A stretch of 64,000 nucleotides of DNA, from positions 620,001-684,000 of the forward strand of contig NZ_LR732469.1 in NCBI RefSeq assembly GCF_902506425.1, read 5' to 3'. Positions 55,914 through 63,780 of this stretch are shown here, in pieces; positions within the stretch are counted from its first letter, which is position 1; every line of letters starts with the position of its first letter. The notes under the pieces were generated by a model. The model saw only the letters and a program-made list of their open reading frames with translations. It made no database searches and had not been told where the DNA came from. Both the position numbers and the translations under genes were made by a program. This stretch comes from Novosphingobium sp. 9U (lineage in GTDB: Bacteria; Pseudomonadota; Alphaproteobacteria; Sphingomonadales; Sphingomonadaceae).

Positions 55914-55953
55914 CACCTTCGTCATACCCGCAAAAGCGGGGGTGACGAAGGTG
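55914..55953. terminator. Extended hairpin between convergent SurE and thiolase genes
   Basis: An 11-base stem CACCTTCGTCA / TGACGAAGGTG encloses an inner CCCGC-AAAA-GCGGG stem. There is no T-run. The GTCAT-CCCGC-loop-GCGGG-TGAC layout resembles short palindromic repeats scattered in alphaproteobacterial genomes, so it may be a REP-like unit that also protects the 3' ends of both messages. Confidence 0.65.
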
Positions 55954-55964
55954 AAGGAGACGGT

Positions 55965-57188
55965 TCAGTCTCGCGCCAGGATCGTCACGGCGGACATGCC
56001 ATCTTCCACGCCGTAGAACCCGCCGGAATTCTCTGCCACACCGATCCGCGCGCCTTCGACCTGGCGCTGTCCGGCCCGGCCGCGCAGCTGCGTGACCAAC
56101 TCGTGGATCTGCGCCGCACCCGTCGCGCCGAGCGGGTGCCCCTTCGACACCAGCCCGCCCGAGACGTTGACCGGCACCCGGCCGCCTAGCGCGGTATCGC
56201 CCAGCTCTGCCGAAATTCCGGCTTCGCCCGGCGCGCACAGGCCGAGCGCTTCGGTCTGGATCATCTCGCCGATCGAGCTGGCGTCATGCACTTCGGCGAA
56301 GTCGACGTCCTCCGGTCCGATCCCCGCGCGTGCATAAGCAAGCGTGGCTACCTTGCGCGTGACGTGGTTGGCATAGTCGTCGCAAGCCCGGTTGCTGCCG
56401 GTGCGGTTCTCGGCCGCGAGAACCCGGATCGGCTCGCCGGAGAAGCGCTTGGCCATCTCGGCCGAGCAGACGATCACCGCCGCCGCACCGTCACTGATCG
56501 GCGCGCACATGGGGTTGGTCAGCGGCCAGGCGACTTGCGGAGCGGCGAGGATCTCCTCGACGCTCATCGGCTCGCGATATTGGGATAACGGGTTGAACTG
56601 CGAGTGGTTGTGGTCCTTCGACGCCACCGCCGCGATCTGCGCCTGCGTCGAGCCGTACGTGCCCATGTGCAGTCGCGCCTGCGCCGCATAGGCCTCCATC
56701 AACACGTTCGGGCTGGTCGAGACTTTGTCCGCGGGCACAGGCTCGAGCAAGTCGCGCGTACGCTCCAGATACCCCTGCGCCTCGACGAGGTCGCGCGGCT
56801 GCTGGAACACTGCGAAGCGCTTGGCCCGATCGTCGCTATACAGCTTCTCCACCCCGACCACGAGCGCCATCTCGGCCAAGCCGGCGCGTACGTGATCTAC
56901 CGCGAGGTGCAGCCCGACAGTCGAGCTGGCACAGGCCGCCTCGACATGGAACCCGCGCACACCGGCGATGCCGAGCGGCCGCAGCGCATATTCGCCGGGG
57001 ATCGACATTTCGCCGGCAAAAAACCCCTGGATGACATTGGCGTAGACCGCCATGTCGACTTGCTCGCCCGCGAGCCCGGCATCCTCGAGCGCGAGGCGGA
57101 CGGCCGCTTGCGTCAGTTGCTCGTGCGTCTTGTCGAGGTGCCGGCCAAAGGGCGTCATGCCGACGCCCAAGATCACCGCCTCGCGCAT
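55965..57188 (-). CDS. Thiolase family protein (SCP-2/acetyl-CoA acetyltransferase type)
   Basis: A 407-residue thiolase-fold enzyme. The nucleophile is C86 in EAACASSTVGLHLA. Later motifs are VDFAEVHDASSIGEMIQTEALGLC (His) and NVSGGLVSKGHPLGATGAAQIHELV (GHPxGATG), of the SCP-2 thiolase branch. Its ATG overlaps the stop of the acyl-CoA synthetase gene. In the proposed pathway it would cleave a 3-oxoacyl-CoA (aroylacetyl-CoA) with CoA, giving acetyl-CoA and an aroyl-CoA. It is the last gene of the carboxylase operon. Confidence 0.9.
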   Translation of the reverse strand: MREAVILGVGMTPFGRHLDKTHEQLTQAAVRLALEDAGLAGEQVDMAVYANVIQGFFAGEMSIPGEYALRPLGIAGVRGFHVEAACASSTVGLHLAVDHVRAGLAEMALVVGVEKLYSDDRAKRFAVFQQPRDLVEAQGYLERTRDLLEPVPADKVSTSPNVLMEAYAAQARLHMGTYGSTQAQIAAVASKDHNHSQFNPLSQYREPMSVEEILAAPQVAWPLTNPMCAPISDGAAAVIVCSAEMAKRFSGEPIRVLAAENRTGSNRACDDYANHVTRKVATLAYARAGIGPEDVDFAEVHDASSIGEMIQTEALGLCAPGEAGISAELGDTALGGRVPVNVSGGLVSKGHPLGATGAAQIHELVTQLRGRAGQRQVEGARIGVAENSGGFYGVEDGMSAVTILARD

Positions 57189-58738
57189 CAGATCGCCCTT
57201 CCCGCCGCTGCCCAGTGCACTTTACGCAATTCGGAGCGCAGCACCTTGCCCGCGTTCGAACGAGGAAGGCTGGCGATAACCTCGATGCGCTTGGGCGTCT
57301 TCACCGGTCCAAGCCGCTCGCGTGCCTCAGCCAGCAAGGCTGTGACATCGACCATGCAGCCCTCGCGCGGTTCGACGACGGCGACAACGGCCTCCCCCCA
57401 CTTCTCGTCCGGAACGCCGATGACAGCGCAGTCCTGAACCTGCGGGTGCGCCATCAGCGCCTGCTCGACTTCCGCGGGGTAGACGTTGAAGCCACCCGAG
57501 ATGATCATGTCCTTCTTGCGATCGACGACGTAGAACCAGCCCTGCTCGTCGCGCACGCCGATGTCGCCGGTATGATGCCAGCCAAACGCCGAGACCTCTT
57601 CCGTCGCCTGCGGGTTCTTGTAGTAGCCTTGCATCACCAGCGGCCCACGGACGACGATCTCGCCGCGTTCGCCTGGGCGAAGGATACGGCCCTCATCGTC
57701 CATGATCTCGACGATCGAGAGCAGGTTCGCGCGCCCGCAGCTGCCAGGATGCGCCAGCTCGCCGTCGGGACTCAAGTGCTCGTGCGGCGGCATCGCGGTC
57801 ACGCACATCGGCGCCTCAGTCTGGCCGAAGCTGGCGTTCATCACCGGGCCGAGCACGTCAATGGCTTCCTTGAGCCGGTCGAGCGACATCGGTGCGCCCG
57901 CGTAGGAGATGTACTCCAGGCTGGAAAGGTCCGCTTCGCGCACACCCGGCTCGGCCAGCAGCATGTAGATCGCGGTCGGCGGCAGGAACATATAGGTGAC
58001 GCGGTGGCGTTCGATCGCCTGCAGCACCATGGGAGGCTCGAAGCGCGGCAGCACCACGACGGTCCCGCCCAGCGCCATGCTGGCGAGCGCGAGCGGCCCG
58101 GCGGCATGCGTCATCGGCGCCGCGACGAGATTCACCGGAGGGCCCTTCATCGGCATCGAGGCGACCAGGCTGGAGACGAGCGCCTGCCAGTTGCCATTGG
58201 AAAGCATCACGCCCTTAGAGCGGCCGGTCGTGCCGCCGGTGTTCGCCAGGAATGCCAGCTCGTCAGCCGCACCCGATCGGCGCTGGGCAACGGGGTCGTC
58301 GCTTTCTACCAGCATGTCGCCGAGGAACGCGTCAGCTTCAGCAAACGGCACATCGAGCGCGATGAAGCGACGGATATTTGGGCACTGCGTCCGAAAGCTG
58401 GCGACGCGTTCCGCGACCTCGGAGTGGATGAACAGCGTGTCGACGTCGAGCAGGTCGAGCAGGTAGGCGTTCTCGTCGACCGAGGCGCGGTTGTTCGCCA
58501 TGACCCAAACGCCATCCGCGCGAAGGATGCCCAGGATGGCTTCGAATGCGCGCGCGCTGTTGCCGCTGAGCACCGCGGCATGCCCGCCAGCGGGGAAGCC
58601 GTTCGCGATCAAGGCACGCGCAATGGCGTCGCTGCGCGCCTTGACCTCACCGTAGGTGCTGACGGTCTCGCCCTCGACCATGCACGGGCGATCGCCGCCC
58701 ATGCGCGCACCCCGGTCGAAGAAGTCGATCATCCGCAT
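57188..58738 (-). CDS. AMP-binding acyl-CoA synthetase
   Basis: A 516-residue ligase of the ANL family. The P-loop AFLANTGGTTGRSKGVMLS is at about 162-180, followed by SFGQTEAPMC, HTGDIGVRDEQGWFYVVDRKKDMIISGGFNVYPAEVE and the catalytic C-terminal Lys in RSNAGKVLRSELRK. It activates a carboxylic acid with ATP to acyl-AMP and then acyl-CoA. Placed between a biotin-dependent carboxyltransferase and a thiolase, it most likely activates the carboxylated (3-oxo) acid. It overlaps the thiolase gene as TGATG. Confidence 0.9.
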   Translation of the reverse strand: MRMIDFFDRGARMGGDRPCMVEGETVSTYGEVKARSDAIARALIANGFPAGGHAAVLSGNSARAFEAILGILRADGVWVMANNRASVDENAYLLDLLDVDTLFIHSEVAERVASFRTQCPNIRRFIALDVPFAEADAFLGDMLVESDDPVAQRRSGAADELAFLANTGGTTGRSKGVMLSNGNWQALVSSLVASMPMKGPPVNLVAAPMTHAAGPLALASMALGGTVVVLPRFEPPMVLQAIERHRVTYMFLPPTAIYMLLAEPGVREADLSSLEYISYAGAPMSLDRLKEAIDVLGPVMNASFGQTEAPMCVTAMPPHEHLSPDGELAHPGSCGRANLLSIVEIMDDEGRILRPGERGEIVVRGPLVMQGYYKNPQATEEVSAFGWHHTGDIGVRDEQGWFYVVDRKKDMIISGGFNVYPAEVEQALMAHPQVQDCAVIGVPDEKWGEAVVAVVEPREGCMVDVTALLAEARERLGPVKTPKRIEVIASLPRSNAGKVLRSELRKVHWAAAGRAI

Positions 58739-58754
58739 GGCGCGCGCCTGCCCC

Positions 58755-60212
58755 TCAGCGCCGCATCGAGAGTTCGAGCTGGCTGGATCGCACCTGCACC
58801 AGTGGCAAGCTCGCGACCTTCATCAGCCTCGCGACCTGATCGAGCTCGGGCGACGACAGCGTCGGGTAGTCGGGCCGCGGCGCGCCGGACAGCCGCATGC
58901 GATCGATGTCCGTGGCTGGCACCAGTGCGCGCAGCAGCAGTTCATCGTCATCTCCGCCGGTACCGTGCCGGCGGTGCAGCTCGGCGCGATCGGGCTGCTC
59001 GGGCGGGCTCGCCAGGATCTCCTTGGCGCGTGGCTTGGACATGATGCGGTCCATCACGTCGGCATCGATTGGCGCCACGGGTTCGCCGTAGAAGCCTGCC
59101 GCGTACTGGATCACCTCGTCGGGCACCACCGAGTAGCGTTGGCCGGTGACGATGTTGAGCACCGCCAGCGTGCCGACCAGCTGCGCGAACGGCGTCGCCA
59201 TGCCGGGATAGCCCAGCTCGCGCCGGACGCGGGCCACTTCCTCCAGCACGTCAGGCAAGCGGTCGAGCATATTCTGCTGCACCAGCTGCGCGCGCAACGT
59301 GCCCATCATGCCGCCCGGGATCTGGTGCTTGAGCGAGGTCACGTCGTACTCGAAATGCTGGTTCACCAGGAACCCGGCCGCCTTGCCGACGCGCTCGAAG
59401 TGATCAGCGACCGGCTTGAACATTGACGTATCCAGGTTGTGGGTATGACCCAACATCTCGACGTTCTTGGCCATGATCTCGACCGAGGGGATCGACGGCC
59501 CGTTCGCCATCGGCCGCACCGCGGTGTGGATCGTGGTGACGCCGAACTCGATCGCATCGATGTACGACTTGGCCGACTGGCCGAGCATGTTGTTGGCATG
59601 CATCTCGATCGGCTTGCCGCGCGCTTTGGCCTTGATCGCCGGCACCAGCGTGGAAATCCGATCGCGATCGAGCACGCCACCAGTGTCGTAGAGCAATAGG
59701 CTGTCGACCTCATCCAAGGCAGAGAGCTTGTCCGCCTTGTCCGCGTAGTAGGCATCGTCGTGCACCGGCGACAGCGTGAACAGCATCGTGCCCGCCACCT
59801 GGCAGCCATACCCCTTCGCGACCTTGGCCAAGCGGTGCATCTTGTCGATGTTGAACAGCACGTCATAGAGCCAGAAGCTGCGCATGCCGTGGGCGCAGAG
59901 CCGATCCACCCAAATGTCCATCAGCGCATCGGGCGTGAAGCCGAAAGTCACCGATCCGTTCGAGCGGCACCCGGCACGCAGCGGCGTCTCGGGCATCGCC
60001 TTGACCAACATGTCGAGCCCGGCCCAGGGGTCCTCCTGGCAGTGGCGGATCAGCACTTCGAACAGCGAGGAGCCGGCCAGGCTGATGATCTGATAGCCGG
60101 TCTTGTCGATCAGCGGCGCGACGGGCAGCGCCATGCCGGCCTGCATGCGCATGCCCCACAGGCTCTGCTGGCCATCGCGCAGCGTTTCGTCGAGGAAGTT
60201 GATGTGCGCCAA
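58755..60212 (-). CDS. Biotin-dependent carboxyltransferase (pyruvate carboxylase/OadA-type)
   Basis: A 485-residue TIM-barrel carboxyltransferase starting at TTG 60212 (GGAG eight bases before), giving AHINFLDETLRDGQQSLWG. DETLRDGQQS holds the metal-binding Asp; IEMHANNMLGQS is the HxxN-type metal site; LKHQIPGGMMGTLRAQL is the conserved domain also found in oxaloacetate decarboxylase. Unlike OadA it has no C-terminal biotinyl domain; a separate BCCP gene is in the operon. It would transfer CO2 from carboxybiotin to a ketone-like acceptor. The acceptor pocket is not readable from sequence. Confidence 0.88.
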   Translation of the reverse strand: MAHINFLDETLRDGQQSLWGMRMQAGMALPVAPLIDKTGYQIISLAGSSLFEVLIRHCQEDPWAGLDMLVKAMPETPLRAGCRSNGSVTFGFTPDALMDIWVDRLCAHGMRSFWLYDVLFNIDKMHRLAKVAKGYGCQVAGTMLFTLSPVHDDAYYADKADKLSALDEVDSLLLYDTGGVLDRDRISTLVPAIKAKARGKPIEMHANNMLGQSAKSYIDAIEFGVTTIHTAVRPMANGPSIPSVEIMAKNVEMLGHTHNLDTSMFKPVADHFERVGKAAGFLVNQHFEYDVTSLKHQIPGGMMGTLRAQLVQQNMLDRLPDVLEEVARVRRELGYPGMATPFAQLVGTLAVLNIVTGQRYSVVPDEVIQYAAGFYGEPVAPIDADVMDRIMSKPRAKEILASPPEQPDRAELHRRHGTGGDDDELLLRALVPATDIDRMRLSGAPRPDYPTLSSPELDQVARLMKVASLPLVQVRSSQLELSMRR

Positions 60213-60217
60213 AGGGG

Positions 60218-61585
60218 CTACTCCGCTGCCATGCGCTGGTCGGTGAGCAAATCCTGCTCCAGCCAACGGGTATGGATCTGATTGGACCGGAAGTGCTCGT
60301 CGCGAAGAATCTCGCTGTGGAGCGGAATTGTGGTGGGCACGCCTTCGACCTCGAAGCTGTCGAGTGCGCCGATCAGCTTGTCGATTGCAGCGTCACGCGT
60401 CTCGGCATGGACGATCAGCTTGCCGATCATGCTGTCGTAGAAGGGCGGGATGCTCGCGCCTTCGCTGATGTGACTGTCGAGGCGGATGCCCTCGCCTTCG
60501 GGCGGACGCCAGCGAGTTACAGTGCCCGGAACCGGCACGAAGTCGCGCGCCGGATCCTCGGCATTGATGCGGCATTCGATGGCATGGCCGGTCAGGACCA
60601 CGTCCTCCTGGCGGACAGACAAACCTTCGCCCCTGGCGACGCGCAGCTGCTCGCGCACTAGGTCGCGACCAGTGACCATCTCGCTGACCGGATGCTCGAC
60701 CTGGATGCGCGCGTTGACTTCGATGAAATAGATCTCTTGGCGCAGGACATCGTAGAGGAACTCGCACGTGCCCGCATTGCGGTAGTTGACGCTCTTGGCG
60801 AGGTTCACCGCGGCGGCGTGCAGCTGACTGCGCAATGCGTCAGGCATGGCGACGCAAGGCGCCTCCTCGATCACCTTCTGATAGCGGCGCTGCACCGAGC
60901 AGTCGCGCTCACCGAAGTGGACGACCTCGCCCCGCCCGTCGCCGACCAGTTGCACTTCGACGTGGCGCGCTTCGGGCACGAAGCGTTCCATGAACAAGGT
61001 GCCGTCATTGAACGCCGCTTGCGCCTCGGCACTGGCACGGTGGAAGCCAGCTTCGACTTCGCCAGGACCGTTGACGATCACCATGCCGCGCCCACCGCCG
61101 CCGGCCGCGGCCTTGAGCAGGACGGGGTAGCCAAGGCCGTCGGCGATACGCCGAGCGTCGGCGGCCGAAGCGATCTCGCCGCTGCCGGGCACCAGCGGCA
61201 CTCCGGCGGCGGCCGCCATCTCGCGGGCGCGCAGTTTGTCGCCGAGCGCGTCGATCATGTCGGCTTCGGGGCCGACGAAGGTAATGCCGTGCTCGACGCA
61301 AAGGCGCGCCAGTTCAGCACGTTCCGAAAGAAAACCATAGCCGGGGTGCAGCGCGTCGCAGCCGCTGGCCTTGGCGGCCTGGACGACGAGCCGCGCATCG
61401 AGGTAGCTCTTGGCGGCGGGACCGGGACCAAGCACCAGCTTGCGGTCGGCAAGCTGCGCGGCCATGCTGTCACGATCGGCATCGGACACGCCGATCACCG
61501 TCTCCAGGTTGAGACCTTGCGCGGCGCGTAGCACCCGCAGCGCGATCTCGCCGCGGTTGGCGATGAAGAGGCGGGACAGGGCCAC
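60218..61585 (-). CDS. Biotin carboxylase subunit
   Basis: A 455-residue ATP-grasp enzyme. N-terminal LFIANRGEIALRVLRAA, ALHPGYGFLSE, the glycine-rich loop LKAAAGGGGRGM, GERDCSVQRRYQKVIEEAP, and FIEVNARIQVEHPVSEMVTG are the full biotin carboxylase set. It carboxylates biotin on the carrier protein using ATP and bicarbonate. Length equals AccC. Its genes sit between the BCCP and carboxyltransferase genes (gaps of 4 and 5 bases). It is dedicated to this pathway rather than to fatty acid synthesis, judging by context. Confidence 0.92.
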   Translation of the reverse strand: MALSRLFIANRGEIALRVLRAAQGLNLETVIGVSDADRDSMAAQLADRKLVLGPGPAAKSYLDARLVVQAAKASGCDALHPGYGFLSERAELARLCVEHGITFVGPEADMIDALGDKLRAREMAAAAGVPLVPGSGEIASAADARRIADGLGYPVLLKAAAGGGGRGMVIVNGPGEVEAGFHRASAEAQAAFNDGTLFMERFVPEARHVEVQLVGDGRGEVVHFGERDCSVQRRYQKVIEEAPCVAMPDALRSQLHAAAVNLAKSVNYRNAGTCEFLYDVLRQEIYFIEVNARIQVEHPVSEMVTGRDLVREQLRVARGEGLSVRQEDVVLTGHAIECRINAEDPARDFVPVPGTVTRWRPPEGEGIRLDSHISEGASIPPFYDSMIGKLIVHAETRDAAIDKLIGALDSFEVEGVPTTIPLHSEILRDEHFRSNQIHTRWLEQDLLTDQRMAAE

Positions 61586-61589
61586 CGCG

Positions 61590-62108
61590 TCAGGCCTTCT
61601 GGATCACGAACAGCGGCTGACCGGCCGGGACCAAGTCGCCGTCGTTGGCCAGAACCCGCACGATCTTGCCTGGGGCCCCGGCGCGCACCGCGGTGAACAG
61701 CTTCATGACCTCGACCAGGCAGACCTCGGTCTCGGCCGAGACGGTCGCGCCGACTTCGACGTACGGCGCTGCGCCAGGTTTCGGCGAACGGTAAAAAGTG
61801 CCGAGATACGGAGCGTTCACGAAGACTTCGCCGTCCGCCGCCGTTGGCGCTGCGTTGCTGGACATAGGTGCGGCCGCAACCGGGGCCGTTGCATTGGGCG
61901 AAGCTATGGCAGGTGCAGCCGATGCCGCGCTCACCGAAACTCGCGCGCCGTCCAGCCCCGGCGCCTGTGAGTCATGCGAGAGATAGACTTCCAGCTCTCC
62001 GCAGCGGGCATGCAGCTCACGCAGGCCTGAGGTGCGGAACTCCTCGACCAGCAGCTCGAATTCGCCCAGCTCCGGAGCGGTTGATTTCTGATCGTCGTTG
62101 CCGCTCAT
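61590..62108 (-). CDS. Biotin carboxyl carrier protein
   Basis: A 172-residue protein with an N-terminal domain, an Ala/Pro-rich linker (about 58-92) and a C-terminal biotinyl domain (95-172). The biotinylated lysine is K136 in VEVMKLF; the usual motif is EAMKM. APYLGTFYRSPKPGAAPYVEVG matches AccB-type carriers. Its ATG overlaps the stop of the upstream 516-residue gene. It shuttles carboxybiotin between the biotin carboxylase and the carboxyltransferase encoded downstream. Confidence 0.9.
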   Translation of the reverse strand: MSGNDDQKSTAPELGEFELLVEEFRTSGLRELHARCGELEVYLSHDSQAPGLDGARVSVSAASAAPAIASPNATAPVAAAPMSSNAAPTAADGEVFVNAPYLGTFYRSPKPGAAPYVEVGATVSAETEVCLVEVMKLFTAVRAGAPGKIVRVLANDGDLVPAGQPLFVIQKA

Positions 62109-63655
62109 GCGCGTGCACTCCGAATGGTTTCGACTTCTTTGCGAGTCAGTCCCGCCCCCTTACCCGCCAGCGGCGAGCCCTCCTGCTCCAGGCGATAGAG
62201 CGCCTGAACCGCTTCGGCTTGCGGCGCGTACTTGGCGCTCGTGTCGCAGATGAAGCGGTACTCGGGCGCCATCTGTGCCGGCTTCGATGCCTGCGCCCTG
62301 GCGTTGTACTCGGCCAGGGTGAGGCGGCCTGCCGTGGTGGTGTAGAGGTCCTGCTTGGGTCCGTGATGGGTGATACCAGGGCCGATCGGCGCCAGTTTCG
62401 GCGCCTCCCCCCCGCGCTGCAGCACCGAGTAGGGGATCTGGGAGAGATAACGCACCGGATTGTTGTTGTGCTGCATCATCGCGTATCCGCTCAGCTGTTG
62501 GCTCGGCAAGGAGACCAGCCCGACCAGTTCGCCCAGGAAATCGCGGCCGAACTCATCATTGAACAGGCTGCGGAAACGATCGGCGCGCGGGTCGATCGTC
62601 ATCCAGTCGTTGACATCGTAGACACCGGCGATGTGGGCGATCTCCTTGATCAGCGAGAAGTAGACCAGCGCGCCCGCGTCCATCATCTCGTCGCGAGACC
62701 AGCCGGCCATGCGCTTCCAAAGCTCGACTGTCGCCTTGCGGATGCGATCGGTCAGGTCCTCGAAGGTAGACGCCAGTTCCTCGGCGGAGCCCATTCCGAC
62801 CGGGATGTAGCCGCCCGACAGCGCGTCCGACGTGTAGAGGCCGACGCCGGTCAGCTTGTCGGCGGTGAATTCGGGCCGAGATTCGAAGCTGCCCCAGTCA
62901 TCCATGAGGTAGAAGTGACAACCGGTGGCTTCCATCGTGACGGTCAGGTTGCTGAAGGGGATGTCGCCGGCAACGCCGTCGAGCCAGGGATAATCGCCTT
63001 CCGCCAGATCCGAAAAGTCGCGGATGATCATCTCGCGGTCGGCCGCGAGCTTGTACGGTCCCGAATTGTTGAGCGCGCAGCGGCTTTCGCACGATACCAG
63101 GAAGCCGTACTGCGAAATGGTCGCCAGGAAGGTCTGTGCGGCAGCACCGAGGCGGTCACCCGGCTTGCAGGGCAGCAGCTCCGAGTGGAAGCGCTGCACC
63201 CGGCGCTCGGGCAGAGACTGCACGCGCTGGCCGAACTCGCGTGCGTTGAGGTGGCCATCTTCGCGCTGCTGCGCCAGCTTGAAGCGGCGCCAGAAGTCCA
63301 TGACGTAAGCAACGTCCTCAGCCGCATCGTCCGGGCCAAGCATGCCGAAGTTGATCAGGATTTCGCGGCCGATAAGATAGAACGTCGGCAGCGCCCAACC
63401 GGGCAGATTGCCCAGCTTGCCGCCAAGCAGGCGAGTGCGGTCACCGATCTCCTCGGCGGGCATCACGGCCTCGGCTTTACGCAGCAGCTCCGGGTAGCGG
63501 TAGAAGCAGCACAAGTACGACAGCAGCATGTACGAGGGTACGGGGAACAGCTTCGACTCTTGCACAGTGCGGGTCACGCACAGCCAGTAGGTATCGTCGC
63601 CGATCGTCTGGATCGCATTGTTGGCTTCCAGCAAGCGAACGTAGTCGGTCATCAT
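62105..63655 (-). CDS. Large unknown protein leading the carboxylase operon
   Basis: A 516-residue soluble protein (ATG 63655 or 63652, AGGG just upstream). I do not recognise a domain. Visible features: FPVPSYMLLSYLCCFYRYPELLRKAE near residue 37, a His/Cys/Trp-containing middle (SQYGFLVSCESRCALNNSGPYKLAADREM), GVGLYTSDALSGGYIPVGMGS, and a His-rich C-terminal stretch (MMQHNNNPVRYLS, GPGITHHGPKQDLYTTTAGRL). It is the first gene of an operon with BCCP, biotin carboxylase and carboxyltransferase, joined by ATGA, so it is probably an extra carboxylase subunit or the enzyme that handles the phosphorylated substrate. Confidence 0.8.
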   Translation of the reverse strand: MMTDYVRLLEANNAIQTIGDDTYWLCVTRTVQESKLFPVPSYMLLSYLCCFYRYPELLRKAEAVMPAEEIGDRTRLLGGKLGNLPGWALPTFYLIGREILINFGMLGPDDAAEDVAYVMDFWRRFKLAQQREDGHLNAREFGQRVQSLPERRVQRFHSELLPCKPGDRLGAAAQTFLATISQYGFLVSCESRCALNNSGPYKLAADREMIIRDFSDLAEGDYPWLDGVAGDIPFSNLTVTMEATGCHFYLMDDWGSFESRPEFTADKLTGVGLYTSDALSGGYIPVGMGSAEELASTFEDLTDRIRKATVELWKRMAGWSRDEMMDAGALVYFSLIKEIAHIAGVYDVNDWMTIDPRADRFRSLFNDEFGRDFLGELVGLVSLPSQQLSGYAMMQHNNNPVRYLSQIPYSVLQRGGEAPKLAPIGPGITHHGPKQDLYTTTAGRLTLAEYNARAQASKPAQMAPEYRFICDTSAKYAPQAEAVQALYRLEQEGSPLAGKGAGLTRKEVETIRSARA

Positions 63656-63704
63656 CCCCTGCCCTTGTCTTGTTGAGATGCTTGTGGACCAGCCGCTCTG
63701 AGTC

Positions 63705-63724
63705 TGTCAATATCGTCCGACGAT
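63705..63724. promoter_or_regulatory. GntR-type operator between the carboxylase operon and bioB
   Basis: ATCGTCCGACGAT (63712-63724) is a perfect palindrome with one central base. On the reverse strand it is followed after one base by -35 TTGACA (63705-63710) directed at the carboxylase operon; a clear -10 is not visible. It also lies 56 bases upstream of the bioB start and may affect that gene. Confidence 0.7.
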
Positions 63725-63780
63725 TTTGATCGGAAGATCTTCGTTCATGCCGCGGAGCGAAGGAGTGGGGAGTGGGTGCC

